Shown: positions 1-11,460 of the stretch, in pieces | How the letters are laid out: every line of letters begins with the position of its first letter | Position numbering within the stretch: position 1 is the stretch's first letter | Origin: Ooceraea biroi | Lineage: Eukaryota > Arthropoda > Insecta > Hymenoptera > Formicidae | Reading direction: 5' to 3' | Assembly (NCBI RefSeq): GCF_003672135.1 | Contig: NC_039513.1 | Coordinates: forward strand, 15,651,591-15,715,590 | DNA: 64,000 nucleotides | The notes under the pieces: model-generated | Databases searched by the model: none | The model's input: only the letters and a program-made list of their open reading frames with translations | Told to the model about the DNA's origin: nothing | Program-made: the position numbers and the translations under genes

Positions 1-3000
1 AGCCTTCTCAACAGGATGTTGCGAATTACTGTCAGTTTTGATCGCGCACGGAGATCCGACGTCTTCCGTTGCCAACGAATGTACAAAAGTGACGTTCTTC
101 TCCTTTAAAACTTCCCTGCCGAGAAGTTTCGACTTGGCGGGGCTCGCATCCGGCAAAGATCGAACTCGCTCCTTCGTTTCCGAAATTTCCGCAAGTAAAT
201 TTCCTTTTTTATTCGCCAATGCGACATTCGTATCGTGCGCTTCCTGTGTTACGATTTCCCTCGCAGCGACGGAAGAAGCTTCTGCAGAAATATTTAATAA
301 TCGCGTGTCGATAGCAGTCTGCATAATATTTTCATTTGCATCTTGATTTGCAAGATTTTTATTATTTTGCGCGTCATCGCCAGATGCTGCAATCGCAACA
401 TCTGCATCGCCAACCGCCGTCCTACTCGATTTTACAGACGCAGTCTTTGTAGATAAATGCCGAGAGTTCGTGTCTTCATCGTCGTCGCTACGAATATCGG
501 AGATTTGCTTCAACGACTCGGCCTCCGAGTACGGATCTCCCTTACTTCTATTATTATTCTTAGGGCCACCGGTAGCCTCGGAGGAACGCGTCTCAGATTG
601 AACGCTTTCTCGTGTATCCTGATTCACGGAGAAATTGGACGAATTGTTATCGCGACGCTTAAGATCTTGAAAATTTTCGGTGATCCGCTCGACTTTACTC
701 GTGTCAGCTGTCGCTCGCATCTGCCGGGGGCTCTCCTTCCGCGAGATTAACTTTTCGGTTTCATTCGGGGTCGTTCGATTCGTCCGAACCGACAAATTAG
801 CAAGATGGGAAGACGAAGAGATTTCCTTGTCATGTTTATTTATATTCTCGGCATCTTCCTCAGCCTCACTCTTGGCGTTAATTAGAATATCCTTCAGGAT
901 ACCCAAGGTCTCCGTCTGGTGCGCGTTGCGGGCCGATTCGACCTCGCGCAGACGATCCAACAACTTCTGCACCGCGATGGGAGTGATCGCTGATTCCTTC
1001 AAAGCGCTCGTCACCTTCCTCTCGACGCTCTGCTTTTCGTCCTGCAGGATGTAGGTAACGAATCGGTCCGCGGCGGATCCGGACGTGTCCCTCAGGCCAT
1101 GAAGGACCTGTAAGAGGATATCGCCGGAGCGCCCTCGCTTCCGGGAACGATCGGTATCGCGCCGATTTGCGGCTGTAACGCGCGACTCCACGTCAGCAGG
1201 ATCGCCCTGAACAATTTGCTCGTCCCGATAACGGCGACACGTCTGCGTCTCCGTCGTGCGCGTGCTGGATAACGCGGGAAGCAGGTTGGAGAATGCCGTG
1301 GCATCCGATTTGTCCATCGACACGTCGGATAAGCGCGCCTCAGCGTTTGGCTGAGCCTCGTCAGGTCGAGGTGACCCGAAACCATCGCTCGCCTCCGATG
1401 CGGGATACGTGCTAAATTCGACAGAGTTCTTCATCGCGTCATCATCGCGCCCGCGATCGGTCTCCCTCGCGAGAATCGACGACTTGGTCTCCGTCGTCAA
1501 ATCCTCGTTCCTCAACTCGGTCTCCAGCACCGACGATCTGGTTGACTCGTTCCTCGCGAACGGAATTTCTTCTTGAAATTTCTTATCAGCTGACGACTCG
1601 CGGTAAAATTCCTTGGGCTTCGCGTATCGCGGCGTTGTTTGCTCGCCGTCATCCGGTCTGTATCTCGCGAATTCTGGCCTCGACAACAATTCCACGAAGT
1701 TCTCGGCCGCGCGGGTGACGCGCCTGAGTCTCTCCTCATTGGAGAGCAGAATTAAATCCAAGTCATCAAGACGCGGCTGATAGAGATCGACCTCGCTCGC
1801 CTCGCCCTTCGTGCGGAGATCGCGCGATGTGAAAGACCGACGACGCACATTCTCGCCGGCGACGTCATCACGCGGCTCGTCGTTTGTTTGTCCGCTATGA
1901 CTGTCGTACGTGTTCGAAAGGCATTCATCAATCGCGCGCGCGCTTCCCATCGACGTGATATTTTCGCGTCGCAAGGAACCTGTTTTTCTCGGAGCGTCGC
2001 CGGGAGGAAACGGCGGCTTTGATCGATCGCCTTGGTTCTCCTCCCGAATCTCATCTGCAGCGCTCCCGTCGTCCCGTGGATTCCGACGAGCGGCTCGCTT
2101 GTCAATGTCGCTCCTCTTATTGGATGTCCCTCCGCCAGTCTCCTCCGCGTAACGGCTCCTCGTGTCATCGGGCGAGAAAGTGACCTCGGCCTGGTTCCCG
2201 TTTTTCTCCTTCGATTTTTCATTACCGGTCTCTGAATCTGCCGTTGCGGCGTAATTAGCCGCTCCATCATTCATCGCCGGTCCCAAGCGTTCGAGTATTC
2301 TCGTCCCTCCGGTATCTCTCAAGTCGGACTCTTGATCCTCTTCGTACTCCTGAGCTCGAGACGTCGACGATTCAGCTCGTTCAGCAGAAGCGGAATCCCC
2401 GGCGCGTTTTTCCGCCTCGGCTGCCGCAGCGTCGGCAGAAAAGTCGATCAGCCTGCCGCGTTTTTCTCGTTGCAGCGGACCTAATCTAGCGCGTAGTACG
2501 GTTCTCGGCGTCCGCGTTCTCATTTCCGCCTCGTTTTCCGCGGACGTGGAGCTCCCGGCGACGTCGTGACGCAGCACGTAAGTGGCCGTATTCGCGCGAT
2601 GACTCTGCGCCCGCGACGGCTCCGGCGAGATGTGCACGTCCTCCAGGTCCTGCCTCGTCAATTCCCGGTCGACGATGTGCAGCGACGGTCCCATCTGAAT
2701 TCTGCACGCGTTCCCTCGCGCACGAACGAGTTCGCGTTCCGCTGCCGATGACGACGATGCTCGCCGACGATCGCGAGCGCGATCGTCGCACACCGTCATC
2801 CCGTCCTCGTCCCTGAGCGAGTCCTTCGGCGGCACTTCCGTAAGCGGGGCACGTTCCCGCGACCCTCGATCGTCGATATCTCCGTACCCCAGGGACGACC
2901 AGTCGTCACGTCGTCGTCGTCGTTGCGACATCCGAAATTTAGGCGCCGACAAGTCGACCCTGCGAGCGCGAGGAAGTTCCCCCGAACTTGCCTTGCCGCT

Positions 3001-3978
3001 CGCATCCTCGCATCTCGAAGAGCTCGCCTCGTGGAACTTGGAGGCCACCAGCTCGCGAATGTACAGCAGCTCTTCGGCCTCGTCGTCTAACGGCGGATCG
3101 TCCGAATATCTGAAACGTTATGAAAGTAGATAACGTAATTATCAGAAAAAAATTTTTTTTAAATAAAAAGGAGAAATTGCGGGAGGGATATTGTAATTTC
3201 TAGATGCAAGAAATTTATTAATAAAAGATACTAATACTAACGAAAGATGTGTAGATTAGGTTCTCTTCACTCACGTATTTATATTCCGCCGTGGAGAATC
3301 GGGCCTCGACGTCCCGCAGATCTCCCTCAGTTGTATCTTCGCGTTGCCAACGATCTTCGCAGCATTCTCAAGCGCGGCTGACGTTTCGGGACTTAAGACT
3401 GGATCGGAAGGTTGCACCTCTACTGATCGATTGTCAAGAAGCTGCAATCAATAACACTTGTTATAAATTACGACGCAGCAGCTGAGCGTTAAGTAAATTA
3501 TTTAAACAAATGAACGGAGTACCGTCTTTTCATTGATAACGCTCCTCATTTTTCTGGATTCCTCATTATTTCCGCAAGCCCCATTCCTGATAACCGATTT
3601 CTTAGACGCGGGAGTTGCAGGATGTCGCGTCTCCTTATGTGCTCCGACATCATTGTCCTTCCTGCACGGCACGCTTGTCTCGTGTTTGCAGTAACATGTG
3701 CGGACGGAAGTCATCTCTCTCGTAGACGTCGCGGAACAGATTCGCTCGACGTCGCACGATTGCGGGGAACCCGAATCTTCAGAAGTCCTGAAACAGAAGA
3801 GAGACGTGTCATTTGCAATGATGTTCCCGTTAACGCGCGTGTTGCTTATTATACCGAATGTTTATACGAGAAAAAATATCCTTGTTGGAAGAATGAGATA
3901 AACCATCGATTATCGATTAACTAAAAATCGAAGTCAAAAGAAAATAAGATGCAATTGAATTATGCATTACCTATCCAT
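1..3978 (-). CDS. Large uncharacterised charged protein, N-terminal 1183 residues (3' end off the window)
   Basis: Four exons join in phase: 3978-3971 (ATG GAT AG), 3787-3523, 3441-3275 and 3109-1. Donors are GTAATG, GTACTC and GTGAGTG; acceptors are TTTCAG, TTGCAG and TTTCAG. The last exon is one open frame of 3109 bases to the window edge. The start is the ATG at 3978, because its two leftover bases fit the single leading base of exon 2. The protein begins MDRTSEDSGSPQSCDVERIC. It is rich in Ser, Glu, Asp, Arg and Lys, with Arg and Ser/Glu clusters, and is probably largely disordered. A helical, coiled-coil-like stretch lies near residues 855-905 (VQKLLDRLREVE and onward). I see no signal peptide, membrane segment or catalytic motif, and I do not recognise the family. 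A cytoskeletal, centrosomal or nuclear scaffold role is only a guess. Confidence is high that it is coding and low for any function. Confidence 0.85.
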
Positions 3979-4690
3979 GTTCAAAAAGCTCAAAGTGAAA
4001 AGGTGAGAATTCTTAGAAAAAGCAACTAATAAAAAACTAATTGCAAACATGTTTCACAGATTTTATTCACGGTACATTATTATTCAGACGTTATTCGCAG
4101 TAAAAAAATATTGTGTTAGGTCACTCAAATAGAAATGATATAAATAATCATATATAAATAATGATATAAAAGTACATAATCAACGTGACACATTTCCCAC
4201 TGCGTATTAAATAAAATATTATTAATAGTTAGATACTCTAATATCTAACTTTTCAGTTAGATATTATTATTATTACTATTAAGATAAATACGGCTTAACG
4301 ATGTCCAGCGTAGGCTTTAAAATATGTATCAATTAGCTCGCTAAACGAGCGGCGTCCTTGGATATATACGTGGCGTTTAATCCCAATTATAACGGGCAAA
4401 CAGCAATCTGACTGTGCGATTAAAAAAGAAATCACAGATAGTCGTGCGTCGTACGTTGCGTTCTCGCAGTAAAGCCGAAGAGAGAGACTTAAGTTCTCAA
4501 TAAATAATAATATTTATAACTCTCCTTGGAAATTTTCCGTCCACACTGCTCTATATAATCATTACCATCGTTTCCAGATTATTATTCAACGTTTTTATGT
4601 ACAATCTTAGAAATAAAAAATGTTTATTTACGCTGCGTTATATATGCAGTCTTATAAATAAGAAATTTTTATTTACGCTGCGTTACATAC
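3979..4690. other. AT-rich upstream flank of the large minus-strand gene
   Basis: No gene is seen. On the minus strand the bases just above the ATG at 3978 form the 5' UTR of the large gene. The rest is AT-rich, with runs of ATA and TTA. The transcription start site cannot be placed from sequence alone. Confidence 0.4.
4623..4685 (+). repeat. Two direct copies of an 18-bp unit
   Basis: TTTATTTACGCTGCGTTA occurs at 4623-4640 and again at 4668-4685, 45 bases apart, within AT-rich DNA. The spacers also look alike (TATAAATAA-type). This is a short local duplication of no evident function. Confidence 0.7.
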
Positions 4691-7212
4691 GTGCCAACCA
4701 CAAGTGAAAACAAATAATATAAGAATCGATACGAGATTACGGGAAGACAAGCATCGAACGAATAGACATCGAATACAAATCCGAATATCGTGCAAGTCGA
4801 TAATCTTGAATGAGGATAATTGTTCTCGCGGACCGGTCGAGGTCGAGCAAATCGGAAACGCAGCAGCGCGAGAGCCAGAGAGAACGTTGGTCGGTGCACG
4901 TTGGAGAGCACCCGCAGCGGCGGGTTCAGGGACCGGCGATAATAAAGCTCTGAATTCCTCTTGGTGGCGCGGGGGTTGGTCGCCCACCCTCCCGTTCCAG
5001 CTCTTTCCCCGACTACGACTGAAAATCAAGCCGCTTCCCTTCGCGCCACGTTCTTCGAGCTACGTCGTTCGAGCGTTCCGCGATCCCCCGGCTCCACCGA
5101 GCCGCAATCAGCGGTTCTATAGGCAATGGTATCGATCCTTAAAGGGGAGGCCCTAAATCACGAAGCTGCGGACGCTTCGAAGCCGCGTGGGCGCTTCCCT
5201 TCGTCGCCGTCTTCGCTCCTACAGAATTAACTGAAGTCTCCTCGGCCGGAAGTCGTTCGTTCTCAGTCGACCGCCTCGACATTCTCGTCGACGGCAAATT
5301 GCGCTCGCAAGAACCCACGGCGGGACCTGCCCCGGTGAAGAGAAACATAATAATGATAATAATCGAGCGCACAAGAGCGGGATATCGTTTCCGGCCGATA
5401 TGTCGCCTCGTCGTCGTTTGACCTGTGAATAATGCGCCGGGCGCGATTGACTCGCGCGTCATCGGCGACGCGCCCCCGTGAGCGGCGAAAGGGTCCAATG
5501 GGGGAAAGGGCGTCGGGATGGTACTTTTTTCAAAGGAAATACCACGCGGGTGCGAGAATGTCGCAGGCCACGCGAGGACGAGGACGCTAATGTAGCGTGA
5601 TGGGACGCGGCCGACACACGATGCCGGATGACGTCAACGATCCGCCGCCGCGCGCGCCGGGAGGATCCAAGAAGCTCGCCGCTTTAACGCGCTCCCTCGC
5701 GCGTGATCAATAGCGGTACGTCAAAGGTACGTAACACACAACGACGTCCTTTAAAGACGATGGACCGTTCGTTCAGCTGACACAACAAGCGGCGCGCCGC
5801 CGGGGCGAGTATCGACCCGGGCCACCGCGAGAGGACCGAGAAGACCGCACGTTTCCGCGTCACCGAGCGTACGGTGACGCGCGCGCGTTCTTGCGTTCTC
5901 GTTCAGAGATACGGAATACCTACCGGGATTCTTACGCAATCGTAAAACGCAGAAGCGCGAGGTTCGATGCGTCTCGCATTCATGAATTTTAACCGGCGTG
6001 GCACGTTGTTCTTCTGCGAATGTCAAATTTTATTTTGTTTCAACGAGAATCTCTGCAGAAGATCGAACGACCAAAATCATGCAATAAATCTCGATCGAGT
6101 GATTTTATCTTGGACTTTGTTTTTCTTTCCGCGCCGTGGCTGAATGAAAGAAACGCATGGGAGATCACAATGAGCGTGTACAAACAATACGCGTGAGCTG
6201 GAAAAATATGTTATCGCTCCGATTTGACGAAGCGCGCAGTATCTCGCTTTCAAAGTCACGGCGATTAGCGTGACGCAGTACCGTGCGGCACAGATCTTGT
6301 GTGCTGGAGGGTAAGCGGGGAGAAGGGGTTCCGATACATTGTAATTTTATCTCGTGCGCGGGATCGTAAAGGCGCGCGTCTCGTTGTCGCCGGCTCTCGC
6401 GTTAGTCACCGCGGTCGTAATTTGCGCTATCGCAGCCGTGGCTCTCGTCACCCTGTTACGGCGGGCTGGCCGGCGAGCTATCGCATAATAACGGTCTTCG
6501 TGCACGGTAACGGTCGGGAATGTTGACCCTTAAAGGCGAGAGATGGTTCCGGCGCGCGGAGGTGCAACCACGAGAACGATCCTCCATTTTCCGAATTCGG
6601 AAATGTTCACGAAATGACGAGAGGACGTTGGAGGACGGACAAAGGGCGATTTTTTTCGATTCTTCGTTATTCTTATTTTTTATTCGAGATTAATCGCTTT
6701 CCGTCCGAGTCTCCTCGTCGAGCTCGGTTTCGCTGTGCGCGGTGGCCGCGATTCGACAGGACTTGCTGCGCAAATTGCAGCGTACGCTTTTTCCTTCCGA
6801 TCGCATCTTGCGGGAGATGATTCGGGAGCTGCGCCCCCGCCTCATCTCCGGGCGCGATCGATCCTGTTTGTTTCCGTCGCGGCACCTCGCGAGCTAGCTG
6901 TACGTTGAATAATTGACGCGTCATCCGCTTTAAAAGCGCGCGCGGTGTCATCGCGGAGAGGATGGTGCCTCGAGCATCGTCTGGAACGTGCACAGATCAA
7001 TACCCCGCCGGCCACGTTGCGCTCCTCCTCACCTCCGCCACCTCCTCTCGCTCTCCCCGTCCTCCGCCTCGTCCGCCTCCTCCCTGGCCCACCTACCTCA
7101 GCTGAATATTGGCATTGATTTTCACGGTTCGGGGGTGGCGAGCCAACCCCCGTAACTGCGGACCCCCGGACGCGACACTCGCGTCTAAGGTCGCTGCGAT
7201 ACGCTTCTACAC

Positions 7213-7229
7213 GTGTGTGTGTGTGTGTG
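7213..7229. repeat. (GT)n microsatellite
   Basis: This is an uninterrupted GT tract of 17 bases, followed by a GC-rich flank. Confidence 0.9.
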
Positions 7230-8506
7230 CGCATGGGAGCGACAGATTTTTACGACTTCGTACAAACGGAAGTCACATGTACGATAACGCTCAAAATCTT
7301 GTCTCTCGTTCCCTCAGAAGAGCGTCACCTTGCTTCCGTCGTGATTTTTAAATCTGCACCGCCGCGTATTGACGCAATGCTTTTCGTTGCGCTTCTAATC
7401 TTGGAAAATAAAAAGTTTGCGAGATGCCGTCAAGGTGATATAAAGGTCAGACGAAAACTGCCACGGTAATTTGCAATCGATATACCTGTGAAATTTTAAT
7501 GTCCACGTGTGCCACGTAGAATTTTCTGTGAGGGAGAAAAGATTGGAAATACGTGACGTGTTTGCCGCAAACAATCTGCCGCAAAAAAGCTTCTACTACG
7601 CAGTTGCCTCGTGATCTAGCTATCAACTGGACATTCTCAGAATGAACAAGTCGGATAATATTTTATAACAGATTTAATAACAAATGCGGGGATACTCGTG
7701 AGGGTTTCTGGGTGGGTGGTTGCGGGATAAAAAAGAGACACACAATTCTGTCACATCAACACATATATTTTGTTTCTGTTTGTTGCATACATACGATAAA
7801 CAGTACAATGTTACGCGTTCCTCGAGGATACGGTATACTAGAAAATTTTCATTATCCACTACTACAATTGCTATTCGACGTATTGTTTTCATATCTCTTC
7901 GATTTCGTGTGTATCTGCGTAGTTCTATACGAGAAATCGTTTACAGAAAAGAAGGAGAAATGAAAGAGACGAAGGTAAAAACGAAGAGAGAAAGAGAGAG
8001 AGAGAGAACGAAAAGACACGGAACGGAATTACGAGTTGCGAACGCGAGAGTTCCTCGTTTCCTTCGCCCTCGATCGCAAGGGGTCGACTATCGAGCGTCC
8101 CCCGTCGAGAAAAAGAACCCAAAAATGCCATTCGATCATCGCTGACGAAAGCGGAAGGAACGCGAAGCGAAGCATGAGAGTTTGCGCACGAGTCCCGTCC
8201 CTTTCGCCTCATCGCGATCCCCCGAGCGTGCTCAGCGCGCTCCAATTCCGCTCATTCTCGGTCGACAAGGGCCGACAACGGCAACGATAGGAACAGCGAA
8301 AACCAACGTCGAGCGATATCTCGCCACGAAAATCCGTGTGACCGATAATAAGTTTGCAACGCGAAGTTCGCACGACAAAGTTCGTCCCGTGAAATCCTCC
8401 CGCGGAGTGCAAGCGATAATGCAACGGGGACTCCGCCTCCGGAGTCATCCTCCGGAGGAAGATTCGAAAAAGAATGTTGTATACCGCAAAGCGCGACCAA
8501 GCCTCC

Positions 8507-8551
8507 CGAAAACGAGAGAGGGAATATTTTTCCTTCTCTCTCTCGTTTTCG
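8507..8551. other. 18-bp stem, 9-base loop inverted repeat
   Basis: The arms 8507-8524 and 8534-8551 pair at 17 of 18 positions (CGAAAACGAGAGAG against CTCTCTCGTTTTCG, continued by GAA/TTC). The loop is TATTTTTCC. The stem is long and nearly perfect. It could fold in a transcript of either strand, but no gene function can be assigned. Confidence 0.75.
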
Positions 8552-9181
8552 AAAGGTCGAAAGTTCACAGATTTAACATTAACGTTAAAGGGAACGCGAG
8601 GAAACAGGAGTCTCCCGTCTCGTGTCTGCGCGAGAAAGATGCGAGCTGCTACGAGTCCCGAATACGAGGGTACATTTATGCGAAAACTACCCCCTTCGAT
8701 CGGGACTCGAAAAATTCCGTACAGTAATGAAGTATTGCTATCAAACGCGTTTTGTCGTTGTCGTCGTCGTCGTTGCTGTCGGCCTTTGCGCGACGAGCCG
8801 CCCGAAAAGCGCGTTCCGACTTGTAACGTCGTTTCAACACGTGTCGCGTGTACGAGGGGAATTAAATACTCGAACAGTGTAACCTGAATGTAATAATAAG
8901 AAAAATGCTTGAATAAAATTAATCACGTTTCCGAAGGAAATCGAGACACGCATGCATCCATCCGGCGAAAGTTGGGGGACCAAACGATCACCCTCGCGAA
9001 TCGTGCAATACATTTTGCTTGCTCTCCCGCACATCGTGCGACGATATACATAGAAACTCGTGAATGATTGAATATGTAAGATGCACATTCAATAATTCAC
9101 GAGCGAGTCGACCGCTTCGTTTCTGGACTTTCGGTTCGGCTTTTCGATTCAAGTGTGTACACGCGCGCAGCGTGTGTCCAC

Positions 9182-9205
<24 letters not shown>
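9182..9205. repeat. (GT)12 microsatellite
   Basis: This is a 24-base uninterrupted GT tract followed by ATGTG. Confidence 0.92.
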
Positions 9206-9212
<7 letters not shown>

Positions 9213-10386
9213 ATAATTCTACTCTTGAGCTCGCCGCTTGCGCTTTTACCTCGCGACTCTATTTATGCGCGTTATAAAATAGCGTTATTAATTACAGCGT
9301 ATTATCGACCGGTCACGGCAAGAGTGCGGTATTGAGGTGTTACAAGTTTGGGACGTGCTCCGTACGCGGACCGCCGCGAGCGTAACGACGCGTCGCGACT
9401 TCCAAGTCATCCCGTTGCCGCGAAATCGAGGAAGCGTCGACGAAAAACGGGGAAACCTCGAGCCCCGATGAAGGGGTCCGTCCGGAGATGTTTCCTCGCG
9501 CCCTTTCCCGCCACTTCTTCGAGCGCTTCTCGTTCCCCCGCGATAAAGTTCCCCGACGATCGCTCCCTTCTCGCAGTGTATATACGTGTGTGTATGTGTG
9601 TGTGTACGCCAATCTCTATTTTGTACAAATATATACAAAAGATGCCGCCCGCGCCCGGGAAACAGTTCCTACCCCCCGATCGCTGTACGCACAAAGAATC
9701 CCTCCCGGGCCGCAGTGTCCCGGTCGCAGCGAGTGTCTTCGCCCCTGCCTGCCTGCCTGCCTTCCTTTTTACCCCCTTCACTTTTCTCGTTTTTTTTTAT
9801 TCTTTAGACATAGCGAGTATGTGGTTCCTATTTTGACGGGCGTGCCTTTTTTTCATCGGTGAAAATGAAAAACCAAAAGGCCCTCGACTCTTAAGGTCTA
9901 GCGCGTGAAATTTAAAGGCGAAAGTGGACGTTGCACAGTTGGACATGGTTATCTAGTTTATATTAATCCGCCTTGCGCAGTGGCTGGATGGCGCGCGATG
10001 TGCTCACGTGACTTGTTACACGTGACCTTATCCTTGTTTTTTACCATTTTCATTTTTCGCTGAAGACCGGACGAGCGCGATTTGTTGTGAGCGCAAATAA
10101 AACGCAACGTCATCTATCATCTGCCTTCGCGTGCTGCGAGAAATCGAAAAGAGATAAGGGAGACGTGTCTCTACCCGCCAAAAAAAGGGTCTCTCTCTCT
10201 CTCTCCCGGAGAGATGGCGGCGTTCACAATTTCGTTTCGCGAAAAAAGAGAGAGAGAGAAAAGAAAACAATGAGAAAACAGAGAGAGAAAGACGATAAAT
10301 AATTTAATAAGACAGAACGCAAAAAATATAACGAGTAGACTTTTGTACACTTAAAAAAAATGTTAAAAATTCTTTTAGTCATACGC

Positions 10387-10392
10387 TTTATT
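10387..10392 (-). terminator. Candidate poly(A) signal for the Pits-like gene
   Basis: AATAAA reads on the minus strand about 1.07 kb below the stop codon at 11461, with T-rich sequence beyond it. Other AATAAA hexamers occur farther left, so this is only one candidate for the transcript end. Confidence 0.3.
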
Positions 10393-10865
10393 AATAACGA
10401 CAGGTATGTACACATATACAGAATTTACAGAAAACCCGTGCGCTGGGTCCGCGTTATAATATGGATTTTATTATATAATACAACGAGCGCGAAGTATATA
10501 AGTAGTAGAAAGAGTATACAAACGAAAGAATAGAAAAGGGACGGCAATCGCCATGGCGATGGCGATGCTGTGTCTCGCAATCGTTAATCGTCAAACTGAA
10601 CCCGCGTTCGTCACTCGTTGGACGTGCGCGTACGACAAAATAAAGTACAACGCGCGAAGTACCGCGTTCGTTTTCACGATTGATTAAATGTTTTCTGTTT
10701 TTCACAAAGTGTGTGTGTGCATGCATGTTCATGTTTGTGTACGTGTGTTTGTTTGTACGCGTAACGCACGTAAAAAGAACGCGAGCGATCACGCTCGCGA
10801 TACAAGAGACAATGAAGTAAAAGGCGTATCGAGCCTAAGTACAAACCCAAACCGGGCAACAAATT

Positions 10866-10900
<35 letters not shown>
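10866..10900. repeat. (ATC)n microsatellite
   Basis: This is a 35-base uninterrupted ATC/CAT tract. It would encode poly-His or poly-Asp if read in frame, but no gene covers it. Confidence 0.93.
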
Positions 10901-11187
10901 TATTACGTCGCAATGTTAACGCGCGCGAGCTGTTTCGCTTACTTTAACCCGCGAAAATATGCTGCATCCGTCGCGGTTAATCACCACTCTCTACGAAATC
11001 CGTATGTACATGTGTGCATGCAGCAGAACAACTGACCGTCAGCGTGCAATTTGCCAAAGACTTCTTCTCAGGACCGACAAACAATGAAAATACCGAGCGG
11101 CGCGAGCCGGTCGCTATTTCGCTAAAATGCGCCGTTCGGCCGCCGGTATCCGAACAAAACCGAATCGTCCACTTTCCCCCACGTCCC

Positions 11188-11226
11188 AACCCACCCACCC
11201 ACCCCATCCCATCCCACCCCACCCAC
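11188..11226. repeat. C-rich CCCA/CCCAT tract
   Basis: Imperfect repeats of CCCA and CCCAT make a strongly strand-asymmetric C-rich tract inside the probable 3' UTR of the Pits-like gene. On the minus strand it is G-rich, with many short G runs. Confidence 0.75.
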
Positions 11227-11460
11227 TTTTTTATCTATCGACATCAACAAACGTTCGTGAGAATTCGTATCGCATCAGACAACGTCTTTGGCTCGAGTCG
11301 TTCGTTGGCGCTCTCTCGCGTGCCGCCAACGAGTGCCTGTCACCCCGTTACCAAAAACGTTCGGCGAAAACCCTTCATGGTTTCAACCATATAACACGAC
11401 TCCCCGCGAGCTCACGAGGGAGACGGAAAATTTGAGCCCCGAATTGAATTTCATGGGTTC

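Larger units (their letters stand above)
4700..10380. other. Intergenic, CpG-rich; no gene supported
   Basis: The reading frames here are short, overlap on both strands, and show no family motif or convincing splice structure. They are typical of CpG-rich DNA, where stop codons are rare. Several purine/pyrimidine tracts, GT repeats (7213-7229, 9182-9205) and a strong hairpin (8507-8551) are present. The part nearest 11460 is probably 3' UTR of the Pits-like gene on the minus strand. Confidence 0.5.
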
